This document shows positions 14,988 to 23,993 of a DNA stretch of 64,000 bases, piece by piece (position 1 is the first letter of the stretch; the number at the start of each line of letters is the position of its first letter). Source of the DNA: Skermanella mucosa (GTDB taxonomy: Bacteria > Pseudomonadota > Alphaproteobacteria > Azospirillales > Azospirillaceae); NCBI RefSeq assembly GCF_016765655.2, contig NZ_CP086106.1:4796501-4860500 (forward strand). The letters run 5' to 3'. The notes beneath the pieces were generated by a model, which saw only the letters and a program-made list of their open reading frames with translations, had not been told where the DNA came from and made no database searches. The position numbers were made by a program, and so were the translations under genes.

Positions 14988-17269
14988 TCGGCCGCACTCC
15001 GCCGTTCCGGCATAGTGTCCGCATCGAGACGGTCGAGCGCTTCAAGCACCCGCTCCGGAGTGAAGGGGGTCCGCGTCACGCGGGCGCCGGTCGCATCCTC
15101 GATCGCGTTCGCGATGGCCGCAGCGACCGCCAGCATGCCGCTTTCCCCCAATCCCTTGGCCCCGAACGGCCCCGGCCCCAGCCCGTGCTCCTCCACGAAG
15201 CAGTCGAACCGGTCCGGCAGGTCGGCCGCCATCGGCACCCGGTAGGCCCGGGGATCGGCGTTCTCCGGCACCGCGCCGCCGCGATACCGCAATTCTTCGA
15301 ACAGGGCCAGCCCGAACGCCTGGAGCGCCGCGCCGGCGATCTGCCCGACGCACGAGGCCGGATCGATCGCGTGGCCGGCGTCGGCGCCGACGACCAGCTG
15401 CAGGACCCTCAGGCGGCCGGTCGCCCGGTCCACCTCGACCTCCGCCCCGGCCCAGCTCGGCATCCAGAACAGGTTGCGGGCCCGCACCGGGGATCGCTCG
15501 TCGAACGGCACCTTCATCGCGCCGCGCCCGATGAAGACATGGCCGACCCCGCCGAACCAGGAGGCGACCATAGGACCCAGCGGAAACGTCTCCCCGCCCC
15601 GCCGCACCGCCCAGCCGTCCAGGACCAGATCCTCCGGACCGCATTGCAGATGCCCGGCGGCGAACCCCAGGATCTGCGCGCGCGCATCCTCCGCCGCGCG
15701 CTGGACCGCGGTTCCGGTGACCGTGGTGCCGCAGCTGACATGGGTCCCGTTGTTCAACGGGGTGCGGTCGGTGTCGATCGGGGCGTAGCGCGCGTTCGCC
15801 AGCGGCAGGCCGAGAGCCAGGGTCGCGATCCGGCACAGGGTGGTCGCGGCTCCCTGGCCGATCTCCGTCGTGCCGGCGCTGACCGTAACGTCTCCGGTCT
15901 GGCTGACGGTCACGATGGCTTGGGCATGGTTGCCGGTGCCGCCGCCGTCCTTGATGCCGACGGCGAGCCCCATGCCGCGGCCGGCACTGACGCTTCGTCC
16001 ATGATACCCGATGCGCCGACAGACCTCGTCCAGGCCGCGCCTCAGGTCGCTGTCCATGCCGCTGTCGCCGGGGGCGAACGGCTCGCCGACCTCCAGCAGG
16101 TTGCGCCGGCGGAATTCCAGGGGATCGATGCCGATCCGCCGCGCGATCATGTCGATCTGGCATTCCGAGGCATAGCTGGCCTGGGTGCCGCCGAAGCCGC
16201 GATAGGACCCAGCCGGGACGGTCGTGGTGCGGACGATCGACGCCCGGGTCAGCACCGATTTCCAGCGATAGGGGCCGGTGATGCGATATCCAGCCTTGAG
16301 TGCCACCATGGCGCTCGCATCGGCGTAGGCGCCGCCGTCAAGGCGCAGTTCCGACCGCCGGGCGACCAGCCTTCCGGCGGCATCGACGCCGGTGGTCAGC
16401 GTCAGGATCCCGGCATGCTTGGTCAGGGTCAGCAGGCTTTCGTCGAGGGTCAGGGCCAGCCGCACCGGCGCCCGAGCCTTCATCGCCATCAGCACGATCA
16501 GGGGCTCGTGCTTGCAGTAGCTCTTGCCGCCGAAACCGCCGCCGATCATGGGCGAATGGATGCATATGTCATTGACCGGCATCCCGAACATGCGGGCGAT
16601 GTCGGTGCGGATCATGAAAGGATCCTGGTTGCAGGACCACAGCTCCACCCGCCCCGCCTCCACCCGCGCCACGCCCGAGTAGGGCTCCAGGTAGTAGTGG
16701 CCGATGCGGGAGACCGCGAAGCTGTCGGTGGACACGTGGGCGGCCCCGGCCAGATCGGCAGCGACGTCACCCCGGGCATAGCCGTATTCGTACAGCACGT
16801 TCGGCGCCGGCTCGTTGCGGCTCCAGGATCCGGCGCCGACCCCCAGCGGCGGACCGGGATGCGGTTCGTCGAACAGCAGCGGCGCGCCGGGCGCCAGCGC
16901 TTCCTCGATCGTCGGGACCGGCGGCAGCGGCTGGTAGTCGACATCGATCAGCTCCAGCGCCGCCAGCGCCGTCATCTCGTCCACCGCCACCACGGCGGCG
17001 ACCGGATCGCCGACATACCGGACCTTGTCGATCGCGATCACGGGCTGGTCGCGGACCGAGAAGCCGTGGCGTGGGTCCGGCATCCGGGCCGCGTCCTCGC
17101 CCGTGACGACGCACACGACGCCCGGCAGCGCCAGCGCCCGGCGTGCATCGACGCGCAGGATGCGGGCATGGGGATGGGGGCTGCGCAGCAGCTTGGCATG
17201 GCGCATGCCGGGCAGCGCCGCGTCGACCGCGTAGCGGACCTCCCCCGTGACCTTGGAACGGCCGTCCAT
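14984..17269 (-). CDS. Molybdenum hydroxylase large (Mo-binding) subunit 1
   Basis: A 761-residue xanthine dehydrogenase/aldehyde oxidase-family molybdopterin subunit. Visible features are GGGFGGKSYCKHEPLI (about residue 240), AGSYRGFGGTQASYASEC (about 355) and the catalytic Glu in GAKGLGESGMLAVAAA (about 715). It would hydroxylate an N-heteroaromatic or aldehyde substrate using water. It lies 3 bases after its [2Fe-2S] subunit and follows the FAD subunit, forming a complete CoxLMS-type trimer. The N-terminus is about 15-20 residues shorter than usual but begins at the conserved VTGEVRY region. Substrate unknown. Confidence 0.88.
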   Translation of the reverse strand: MDGRSKVTGEVRYAVDAALPGMRHAKLLRSPHPHARILRVDARRALALPGVVCVVTGEDAARMPDPRHGFSVRDQPVIAIDKVRYVGDPVAAVVAVDEMTALAALELIDVDYQPLPPVPTIEEALAPGAPLLFDEPHPGPPLGVGAGSWSRNEPAPNVLYEYGYARGDVAADLAGAAHVSTDSFAVSRIGHYYLEPYSGVARVEAGRVELWSCNQDPFMIRTDIARMFGMPVNDICIHSPMIGGGFGGKSYCKHEPLIVLMAMKARAPVRLALTLDESLLTLTKHAGILTLTTGVDAAGRLVARRSELRLDGGAYADASAMVALKAGYRITGPYRWKSVLTRASIVRTTTVPAGSYRGFGGTQASYASECQIDMIARRIGIDPLEFRRRNLLEVGEPFAPGDSGMDSDLRRGLDEVCRRIGYHGRSVSAGRGMGLAVGIKDGGGTGNHAQAIVTVSQTGDVTVSAGTTEIGQGAATTLCRIATLALGLPLANARYAPIDTDRTPLNNGTHVSCGTTVTGTAVQRAAEDARAQILGFAAGHLQCGPEDLVLDGWAVRRGGETFPLGPMVASWFGGVGHVFIGRGAMKVPFDERSPVRARNLFWMPSWAGAEVEVDRATGRLRVLQLVVGADAGHAIDPASCVGQIAGAALQAFGLALFEELRYRGGAVPENADPRAYRVPMAADLPDRFDCFVEEHGLGPGPFGAKGLGESGMLAVAAAIANAIEDATGARVTRTPFTPERVLEALDRLDADTMPERRSAAE

Positions 17270-17272
17270 CGC

Positions 17273-17752
17273 TCAGGCTCCCTCTTCGCGGCGCAGGCGG
17301 GCCGCGGCTCGCACGGCGGAAATGATGGCGGAGTAGCCGGTGCAGCGGCAGACATTGGCCCCAAGCCAGGACCGGATGACCGCCTCGTCCGGATCGGGAT
17401 CCCGGTCGAGCAGCGCCCGCACGGTCAGGATGATCCCGGCCGTACAGTAGCCGCACTGGAATCCCCGTTCCTCGACGAAGGCCCGCTGCACCGGGTCGAG
17501 GGTGCCGTCGGCGGACGCCACGCCCTCGATCGTCACGACCGCCCGCCCCGCCACCTCGAACGCGAAGGTGGAGCAGGCCGCCATCGGCGCGCCGTCCACC
17601 AGCACGGTGCAGGCGCCGCAGACGGCCTGGTCGCATCCGATCCTGCACCCGTAAAGCCCGTGCATGTCGCGCAGGACGTCCGCGAGCACCGCATTGTCCG
17701 GTGCATCCAGGGCCAGGACCCGGCCGTTCAGGATGAAGCTGGTTCCGGTCAT
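17273..17752 (-). CDS. Molybdenum hydroxylase [2Fe-2S] subunit 1
   Basis: A 159-residue two-cluster ferredoxin subunit. The plant-type cluster ligands lie in GCRIGCDQAVCGACTVLVDG and the downstream Cys (about residues 36-60), and the second cluster in QCGYCTAGIILT and GANVCRCTGY (about 98-140). It passes electrons from the Mo centre to the FAD subunit. Its ATG overlaps the stop of the FAD gene and it lies 3 bases before the large subunit. Confidence 0.9.
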   Translation of the reverse strand: MTGTSFILNGRVLALDAPDNAVLADVLRDMHGLYGCRIGCDQAVCGACTVLVDGAPMAACSTFAFEVAGRAVVTIEGVASADGTLDPVQRAFVEERGFQCGYCTAGIILTVRALLDRDPDPDEAVIRSWLGANVCRCTGYSAIISAVRAAARLRREEGA

Positions 17753-18621
17753 GCCTGCGGCTCCGTCGAAGATGCTTCCAGCAGGCGCCGGATCAGGACC
17801 GGGATGACCCGGCGTCGGTAGGGGGCCGACGCCGTCCCGTCATCGACCGGGGAAGGGAGACCGGCGGCGAGTTCATCGGCCAGCGCCGCGGCATCCCGCG
17901 CCGGATCGGCGGCGGCGACGCGGTCCGGCCCCAGTTCCGCCAGAACGGGCCGCGGATGGGCGCAGGACACGGCGGCCCGCAGCCGGACCACCGCGCCACC
18001 ATGGAAAGCGAGACCCAGATAGACGCAGACGGCGGGCCGGAGCGTCCGGTCGACCCGCAGTCGGGCGGTCTCGCGGGCCGGGATCTCGACCGCCCGCAGC
18101 AGGCGCGGCTCGTCCGGAACAAGGGCGGCCGCCGGAACGCGGGCATCGCCGTCCGGCCCGGCGAGAACCAGGACGGCACCCAGCGCCAGCAGCGCCGGCA
18201 TGAGGTCGTACTGCCCGTTTCCGGACATGACGCTGCCGCCCACCGTGGCCTTGCTCCGGATCCGGAAATTGGCGACGGTGCCGATCAGCGCAGCGAGGTC
18301 GGGCGCGGCCTCCCGGACGACGGCGCTGTCGGCCAGGTCCTGATAGGTCGCCAAGGCCCCGACGCGCAGCACCCCGTCCTCGCACCGCGAGATCGTCCCC
18401 AGCTCGGCCAGCGCGCCGAGCGGAACCAGCCGATCCAGCGGCATGCCGCGCTTCAGGCCGTCCATCAGGTCGACGCCTCCCCCCATCCAGGCGGAACCCG
18501 GTGCCTGCCCCAGGGCGATCGCCTCGGCGACGCCGCCCGGGCGCGCCAGGACGAAGGGAGCGATCCGCTGGCGCCCACGCAGGCCGACCAGCGGGGCCGG
18601 AGGGTTCGATAGTGTGGTCAA
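17749..18621 (-). CDS. Molybdenum hydroxylase FAD subunit 1
   Basis: A protein of about 290 residues of the CoxM family with the FAD-binding stretches WMGGGVDLMDGLKRG (about residue 43) and RSKATVGGSVMSGNGQYD (about 128). The C-terminal CO_deh_flav_C part is Ala-rich. I choose TTG at 18621 because GGAGGACGCGTC lies directly upstream and the TTGA overlaps the stop of the Rieske gene; a longer frame to 18759 would overlap that gene fully. It delivers electrons from the hydroxylase to an acceptor, possibly the adjacent Rieske protein. Confidence 0.82.
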   Translation of the reverse strand: MTTLSNPPAPLVGLRGRQRIAPFVLARPGGVAEAIALGQAPGSAWMGGGVDLMDGLKRGMPLDRLVPLGALAELGTISRCEDGVLRVGALATYQDLADSAVVREAAPDLAALIGTVANFRIRSKATVGGSVMSGNGQYDLMPALLALGAVLVLAGPDGDARVPAAALVPDEPRLLRAVEIPARETARLRVDRTLRPAVCVYLGLAFHGGAVVRLRAAVSCAHPRPVLAELGPDRVAAADPARDAAALADELAAGLPSPVDDGTASAPYRRRVIPVLIRRLLEASSTEPQA

Positions 18622-18950
18622 GACGCGTCCTCCAGCATGATCCGGCCCCCCCGCTCCGCCACCGGCACGCGGACGAGCCTCTGTCCCGTACAGGGGCCGC
18701 TGACGCACACTCCGTCCTCGCGGCGGAAGAGGGCGCCGTGCGCGGTGCATCGCAGCCACCGCCGGCCAGGCGCGGTGATCCGCTCGGCGACCCAGTCCAG
18801 CATGATCCCCATGTGCGGGCAGGCGTTGACATAGGCGGCGGCGACGCCGCCGACGCGCAGCAGGATGAGCTGGCGCGCTTCCGTCCCGGCGCCGACCGCG
18901 ACCAGGACCGCCCCGCCCTCCTCCACGTCGCGGCTGGCGGCGAGGTCCAT
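18618..18950 (-). CDS. Rieske [2Fe-2S] ferredoxin-like protein
   Basis: A 110-residue soluble Rieske domain with both cluster motifs, CPHMGI (CxH, about residue 45) and CTAHGALF (CxxH, about 69). It resembles ferredoxin components of oxygenases or NirD-like proteins; no oxygenase is encoded nearby. Its place between a permease and the FAD subunit, with overlaps or gaps of 5 bases or less, suggests it serves as electron acceptor or donor for the Mo-hydroxylase. An unusual partner for this enzyme class. Confidence 0.8.
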   Translation of the reverse strand: MDLAASRDVEEGGAVLVAVGAGTEARQLILLRVGGVAAAYVNACPHMGIMLDWVAERITAPGRRWLRCTAHGALFRREDGVCVSGPCTGQRLVRVPVAERGGRIMLEDAS

Positions 18951-18955
18951 GCCGC

Positions 18956-19810
18956 TCAGACCACGTCGCCGGACGACATCGGCGCGTCCAGCTTGCGCAT
19001 GACCGCCATTTCCAGCGCGGCCACCACGCCGTACAGGATCACGCCGACCGCGCACAGCAGCAGCACGGCGGCGAAGGCGAGCGCCGTTTCCGCCGCGGAG
19101 GAGGCGAACATGATGATGTAGCCGAGCCCCGCCTGCGCGGTGACGAATTCCCCCACCACGATGCCGATCACGGCCATGGTGACGCCGACCTTCAGCCCGG
19201 CGAAGATGTAGGGCACCGCGTAGGGAAACCGCACATGGACGAAGGTTTGCCAGCGGCTCGCCGTCAGCGACCGGCACAGCCGCAAGGCCGCCGGGCTGGT
19301 CCCGGACAGGCCGGCGGCGGTGGAGACGGCCACCGGGAAGAAGGCGATGAACACCGCGAAGGCGAGCCGCGACGGCATCCCGATGCCCAGCCAGACGATG
19401 AACAGGGGGGCCAATGCCACCTTCGGTATCACCTGGAACAGCACCATGTTGGGATAGATCGCCTGCCGCATCCGCTCCGACGAGGCGATCAGGGTACCGA
19501 GCACGATGCCCAGCAGCGACGCCAGGGAGAAGCCCAGGACCGTTTCCGTCAGGGTCGGAAGGGCATGCTGCATCAGGATCGCGTAGTGCTGGGACAGGAC
19601 GGCCAGGATCGCCGAAGGCGGCACGATGATCATCGATGAGACGCCCGAGAGCCGGACCGCCACTTCCCAGGCGGCGAACACGATCACGACGAAGGCGAGC
19701 GGAAGCACGACGCGGCGGATCGCCGGACCGTGCGGACGCCAGGAGATCGGGCGGGCGGGAAACACCGCCCGCCCGATCCGCCCGGCAGCCTGGCTGACAT
19801 CGACCGCCAT
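18956..19810 (-). CDS. ABC transporter permease (NitT/TauT/SsuC type)
   Basis: A 284-residue inner-membrane permease with six helices and the BPD_transp_1 EAA-type loop (SRSLTASRWQTFVHVRFPYA, about residue 195). It is of the SsuC/TauC class that imports sulfonates, nitrate, pyrimidine precursors or small organic compounds. It starts 7 bases after the binding-protein gene (19818-20924). No ATPase is encoded next to it; the operon's single ATPase (23990-24844) probably serves both permeases. Confidence 0.88.
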   Translation of the reverse strand: MAVDVSQAAGRIGRAVFPARPISWRPHGPAIRRVVLPLAFVVIVFAAWEVAVRLSGVSSMIIVPPSAILAVLSQHYAILMQHALPTLTETVLGFSLASLLGIVLGTLIASSERMRQAIYPNMVLFQVIPKVALAPLFIVWLGIGMPSRLAFAVFIAFFPVAVSTAAGLSGTSPAALRLCRSLTASRWQTFVHVRFPYAVPYIFAGLKVGVTMAVIGIVVGEFVTAQAGLGYIIMFASSAAETALAFAAVLLLCAVGVILYGVVAALEMAVMRKLDAPMSSGDVV

Positions 19811-19817
19811 GGGGCGC

Positions 19818-20924
19818 TCAGGATACCAGCTTGCCGAATTCGGCGGATCGTGCCTGGACCGACTGCCACTCCGGCTGCTCCAGCTTGAACTCGCCCGCGA
19901 AATCGTTGGTGAAGACCTGCTCGACCGTCGGCCGTGTCATGCCCTCGCCGCCGGCGTAGGTCATGACCAAGTCGATCATTTCCTGGTACACGGCGGGATC
20001 GCCCCAGCCCAGCCCATGTTCCATCGCCTCCTGCCGAGCGATCGTATGGTGCGCCAGGCCCAGGCCGATCCGCACGAACTCCTTGCCGTTCTGGGTCAGC
20101 GCGATCTCCGGCACCTCGCGGGCGAAGATCTCCATCGATTCCTCAGGGTTCTTCATGGAATAGGCGACGGCCTCCATCAGCGCGTCCACGACCGCTTCCG
20201 ACACGGCGGGGTCGCGTTCCAGCACCTCCGGACGGGTCACGATGGTCTGGCCGTAGGTCCGCATGCCGACCGAGCTGTAGAGCAGCCAGCGCACCGGGAT
20301 GCCCTTGGACAGCATGACGGGCAGGCTGGACGAGCCGATGCCCATGATGGCGGCGACCTGCTTCTCGGTCATCGCCCGTTCCAGCACCTTGTTGTCCAGA
20401 TGGACGAGCTCGACGTCGCTCATCTGCATGCCGGCCTTCTGCACGAAGGCGGGGAAGAACGGGTATTCCGCCGATCCCGGCACGGCGCCGATCTTCTTGC
20501 CGGTCAGGTCCTTCGCGGCCGTGATCGGGCTGTCCTGGAGCACGCCCACGCCCATGGTCGCGTCATAATCCACCGTCGCGATCGCCTTCAGCGGCAGGCC
20601 CTTGGCGATTGACAGGATCAGCGGGGTGGAGATCACGATGCCATAGTCGAACTGCCCGGCCGCGATGCTCTGCGCCGCCGGCAGCGAGCCGTAGCCCCGC
20701 GAGATCTCGACGTCCAGGCCGCGCCGGCTGAAGAAGCCCTTTGCCTTGGCCAGGTAGACATAGAGCGTCGTTCCCTGGGCGAGCCAGGCCAGCGTGAACT
20801 TGACCGGCTGGTTGGCCGCGAGGGCCGGGGCCGACAGCGGGCCGGCCATCGCGGCCAGCGCCGTGCCGGCGGCGGCGGATTTCAGGAGCGTCCTGCGGGA
20901 AAGCGGAGGCGTGAAGCGGGTCAT
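19818..20924 (-). CDS. ABC substrate-binding protein, Tat-exported, NMT1/THI5-like
   Basis: A 368-residue protein. The N-terminus has a twin-arginine signal (SRRTLLKSAAAGTALAAMAG). The mature protein opens with the family core KFTLAWLAQGTTLYVYLAKA and RGLDVEISRGYGS. The ribosome site GAAGGAGCC precedes the ATG. It is paired with the permease 7 bases downstream and closely similar in layout to the binding protein at 24872-25963 (shared GLDVEISRGYGSL/GLEVEIARGYGSL), so the two are likely paralogues for related ligands. Confidence 0.88.
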   Translation of the reverse strand: MTRFTPPLSRRTLLKSAAAGTALAAMAGPLSAPALAANQPVKFTLAWLAQGTTLYVYLAKAKGFFSRRGLDVEISRGYGSLPAAQSIAAGQFDYGIVISTPLILSIAKGLPLKAIATVDYDATMGVGVLQDSPITAAKDLTGKKIGAVPGSAEYPFFPAFVQKAGMQMSDVELVHLDNKVLERAMTEKQVAAIMGIGSSSLPVMLSKGIPVRWLLYSSVGMRTYGQTIVTRPEVLERDPAVSEAVVDALMEAVAYSMKNPEESMEIFAREVPEIALTQNGKEFVRIGLGLAHHTIARQEAMEHGLGWGDPAVYQEMIDLVMTYAGGEGMTRPTVEQVFTNDFAGEFKLEQPEWQSVQARSAEFGKLVS

Positions 20925-20965
20925 GGCAATTGGCTCCTTCTGCGGTGGTCAGGCGGCTGTGGTGG

Positions 20966-22291
20966 TCAGGCGGCGTCGGCGAATTCGGGGATGATCGGGC
21001 TGTCGGCGCGGATGATCTCGCCGGCGCGGACCACCATCTCCGGCTTCAGGAAGCGGTCGGTCCGGACCTTGACCCCGTTGGAGTCCTCCAGCATCCAATC
21101 CCCTTCCAGGACGCGGAAGACCGACACGTCGGCGGGAGCGCCCGGGCGCAGCACGCCGATCTCTCCGGACAGGCCCAGCATGTCGGCGGAATTGGCGGTC
21201 GCCATGCGGACCAGGTCGGGCAGCCCGACGCCCAGCGCCATCAGCTCGGTCATCGCGTGCAGCATGCCGAGCGGGGTCGAATAGGGGCTGTCGTCCACCG
21301 GCGCGTCGTCCGGCGCCAGGTCGGTGTCCGAGAAGATGCCGCGGTACCAGCGCTTTTCGCCCACCAGCTTGACGTTGTAGCCGTGCTGGTCCGCCCCGAT
21401 GGTGTGGGGCAGGATGCCGCCGTCCAGAACCGCCTTGGCATTGTCGAACGAGAAATGGGCGCCCCGGCCGACGTCGATCCTGACACCCATCGCCAGGGCC
21501 TCGCGCACCAGCGGATGGATGCTGCCGTCGGGCGCCACGAAGCCGCTGGGGTAGCGGGTGAAGGGATGCGCCAGGATGTCTCCGGGGTCGAGCAGCGGCA
21601 CGACCTCCTCGATGATCGCCTTCGCGTCCACCGAAACGCCCGGCTTCTCCGGCCACAGGGTGCCGAGATGAACGTAGACGGGCAGCTTCAACTCGCGCGA
21701 CGCCTGCTTGGCGAGCTTGAGGGACTCGACCCCCCAGCGCGAATAGCCGCCCGGCTCGGCATGGGCCTTGATGCCCTTGATCAGGTCCGGGTTGTCGGTC
21801 GCCGCCTTGACGATCGCGCCGACATTGATGCCGGTCGGACCATACAGGTCCACGTACTTGTGCCCGAGCAGGCCGCCCGCGAGATAGGCCGAGACGAAGC
21901 TCAGCACCCTCGTCTTGGACGGGTCGACGATGAAATGCCGGAAGCCGTCGATCGTCAATGCGCTGGCCCCGCCCTGGTCCACGACCGTCGCGACGCCGGA
22001 GCGCACGCCGACCATGTCGGGATTGAGGCCGAAGTCCCCGCTGACATGCTGGTAGACGTGGGCATGGGTGTCGATGATGCCGGGCGTCACGACCGATCCC
22101 TCGACCGACACGCGCCGGGCGTCCGCCGCCTCCACGCTGGGCGCGATGGCGACGATCCTGCCGCCGCCGATTCCGACATCCATGATGCCGTCGAGCCCGG
22201 CGGCCGGATCGAGCACCCGGCCGCCCGTCAGGATCAGGTCGATCCGGCCCGGCAGCGCTCCCACGGTGCCGGTCTGTGTGTTGCCTTCCAT
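20966..22291 (-). CDS. Amidohydrolase family metal-dependent hydrolase
   Basis: A 441-residue TIM-barrel amidohydrolase of dihydroorotase/deacetylase type. It has a beta-sandwich N-terminus (LILTGGRVLDPAAG), metal motif DTHAHVYQH (about residue 74), a possible carboxylated Lys in IKGIKAHAEPGG, His in YVHLG and AHPFTRY, and Asp in IDVGRGAHFSFDNA. Such enzymes open cyclic amides, hydantoin-like rings or N-acyl bonds. In this operon it is a candidate ring-opening or deacylating step after Mo-dependent hydroxylation. GGAGGATTCC precedes the ATG. Exact substrate unknown. Confidence 0.82.
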   Translation of the reverse strand: MEGNTQTGTVGALPGRIDLILTGGRVLDPAAGLDGIMDVGIGGGRIVAIAPSVEAADARRVSVEGSVVTPGIIDTHAHVYQHVSGDFGLNPDMVGVRSGVATVVDQGGASALTIDGFRHFIVDPSKTRVLSFVSAYLAGGLLGHKYVDLYGPTGINVGAIVKAATDNPDLIKGIKAHAEPGGYSRWGVESLKLAKQASRELKLPVYVHLGTLWPEKPGVSVDAKAIIEEVVPLLDPGDILAHPFTRYPSGFVAPDGSIHPLVREALAMGVRIDVGRGAHFSFDNAKAVLDGGILPHTIGADQHGYNVKLVGEKRWYRGIFSDTDLAPDDAPVDDSPYSTPLGMLHAMTELMALGVGLPDLVRMATANSADMLGLSGEIGVLRPGAPADVSVFRVLEGDWMLEDSNGVKVRTDRFLKPEMVVRAGEIIRADSPIIPEFADAA

Positions 22292-22322
22292 GGTGGAATC
22301 CTCCAGTTGGACCGGCGCGGCG

Positions 22323-23162
22323 TCAGCCTGCGGCCGGGTAATGGGTATCGAGGAAGCCCTCGAGCGCGCGGTCGAACGCGTCGGGCCGTTCGATGGGGAT
22401 CATGTGCCCGGCGCCGGGTACCTCGGCATAGGCGGCCCCGGGGACCGCGGCGGCGATGTCGCGCATGCCCGCGGCCGGTGTCAGGCTGTCGGCGGAGCCG
22501 GCCAGCACCAGCGCCGGTACGCCGATGCCGCCGTGGAGCGGGGTGGCGTCGAAGCCGTAGGTCGCGCGCATCGCGTGGGCCAGCGCCTGCTGGTCCTGTC
22601 CCGCCCTCCAGGCGACGAACCGTTCAAGCTCCGCCGGATGGTCCGCGCGCCACGCTTCGGAGAAGATGCTCTCGGCGGCGACCCGGGCGGAGGCTTCGGG
22701 CCCCTCGGCCGCCTGCGCCGCGAGGCGCTTCTCCATGTTCTCGCGTCCGGCATCCGGGAAGCGTCCCGACGTGCTGACCAGGACCAGCGCCGAGACCAGG
22801 TCGGGTCGCCGGGCCGCCAGGATCTGCGCGGCCATCCCGCCCTGCGAGAACCCGACCACGCAGGCGCCGCGGACGTCCAGGCGGTCCAGCAGGGCCGCCC
22901 AGTCGGACGCGAACAGGTCTATCGAATAGGGGCCGGCCGGCTTGTCGCTGTCTCCGTGGCCGCGGGTGTCGCCCGCGATCACCTTGTACCGGGCGGACAG
23001 CCGCTCGACCTGGGGCAGCCACAGGTTCCTGTCCCAGCCCAGTCCGTGGATCAGGACGACCGGCCGTCCCGCGCCCGCGACGCAGGCGGCCAGGGCGATG
23101 TCGCCGATCGCGATCCGGTCGGCCGGCAGGCGGGCCGGAAAAGGGAACGGAACGTCGGTCAT
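22323..23162 (-). CDS. Alpha/beta hydrolase
   Basis: A 279-residue alpha/beta hydrolase fold with the oxyanion region HGLGWDRNLW (about residue 40), nucleophile Ser in GFSQGG (about 104), acid Asp in LVLAGSADSLTP (about 220) and His in VPGAGHMIPIERP (about 252). It is of the class that includes enol-lactonases and C-C or amide hydrolases of ring-cleavage pathways. AAAGGAGAG precedes the ATG. It lies between the permease and amidohydrolase genes with gaps of about 30 bases. Confidence 0.85.
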   Translation of the reverse strand: MTDVPFPFPARLPADRIAIGDIALAACVAGAGRPVVLIHGLGWDRNLWLPQVERLSARYKVIAGDTRGHGDSDKPAGPYSIDLFASDWAALLDRLDVRGACVVGFSQGGMAAQILAARRPDLVSALVLVSTSGRFPDAGRENMEKRLAAQAAEGPEASARVAAESIFSEAWRADHPAELERFVAWRAGQDQQALAHAMRATYGFDATPLHGGIGVPALVLAGSADSLTPAAGMRDIAAAVPGAAYAEVPGAGHMIPIERPDAFDRALEGFLDTHYPAAG

Positions 23163-23192
23163 CCGACACTCTCCTTTGAAGGTGGTCGCCGG

Positions 23193-23993
23193 TCAGGCGA
23201 GATAGGTCCGGCGGACGATCCGCTCGGCCAGGACGACGGCGCCGAACAGCGCCAGGCCGACGATGCAGAGCATCAGCAGCGCGGAGAAGATCCCGACCGT
23301 CTCCATCCGCGACGAGGCGTAGAGGATGTAGAAGCCGAGGCCGGACCGGGACGAGATGAACTCCGCGACCACGACGCCGATGATCGCCATGGTCGAGGCG
23401 ATGCGCATGCCGTTGAAGAGGTAGGGCAGCGCGAAGGGGACCCTGACCTGGAAGAAGGTCTGGACCGGGCTCGCCGCCAGCGACCGGCACAGCCGAAGCG
23501 ACACCGGGTCGGTGTTGGACAGGCCCACCGTGGTCGAGATCACGACCGGGAAGAAGCTGAGGAACACCGCGAAGGCGAGGCGCGACGGCGTGTCGATCCC
23601 CAGCCAGATCACGAACATCGGCGCCAGCGCGATCTTGGGCACGAGCTGGAAGGCGACCAGGTTCGGCTGGAGCGTCTCGCGCACCACCGGAAAGGCAGCC
23701 ATGAAGCCGGCTATTGTCGCCCCCGCCGCGGTCGCCAGGAGGAAGGCGGCCAGGGCCTCCAGCCCGGTGCTGCGGGCATGGTCGAGCAGCATCGGCAGGT
23801 TGGACAGGAAATGCGCGCCGATCTCGGTCGGTGCCGGCAGGATGACCCGCGGGACGTCGAACAGCGCGACCGCCGCCTGCCAGGCGACCAGCACCGCCAG
23901 CGCCGTGGCGACCGGCAGGATGACGGGGAAATTGCGGCGGAGGATCGCCGGGAGCGGTGACGGACGATCCGCCGGGGACGCGGCGACGCTCAT
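23193..23993 (-). CDS. ABC transporter permease (NitT/TauT/SsuC type)
   Basis: A 266-residue six-helix permease with the EAA loop CRSLAASPVQTFFQVRVPFA (about residue 180). Its ATG overlaps the stop of the ATPase gene. It is similar in detail to the permease at 18956-19810 (shared LAFAVF, FFPVVIST and CRSL stretches), pointing to an internal duplication of a binding-protein/permease pair. Confidence 0.88.
   Translation of the reverse strand: MSVAASPADRPSPLPAILRRNFPVILPVATALAVLVAWQAAVALFDVPRVILPAPTEIGAHFLSNLPMLLDHARSTGLEALAAFLLATAAGATIAGFMAAFPVVRETLQPNLVAFQLVPKIALAPMFVIWLGIDTPSRLAFAVFLSFFPVVISTTVGLSNTDPVSLRLCRSLAASPVQTFFQVRVPFALPYLFNGMRIASTMAIIGVVVAEFISSRSGLGFYILYASSRMETVGIFSALLMLCIVGLALFGAVVLAERIVRRTYLA

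Noticed and set aside
14792..17821. An open frame of about 1,000 codons on the plus strand across the first Mo-hydroxylase genes
   Set aside because: It is a mirror shadow of the molybdopterin and [2Fe-2S] genes, which carry all expected motifs on the other strand.
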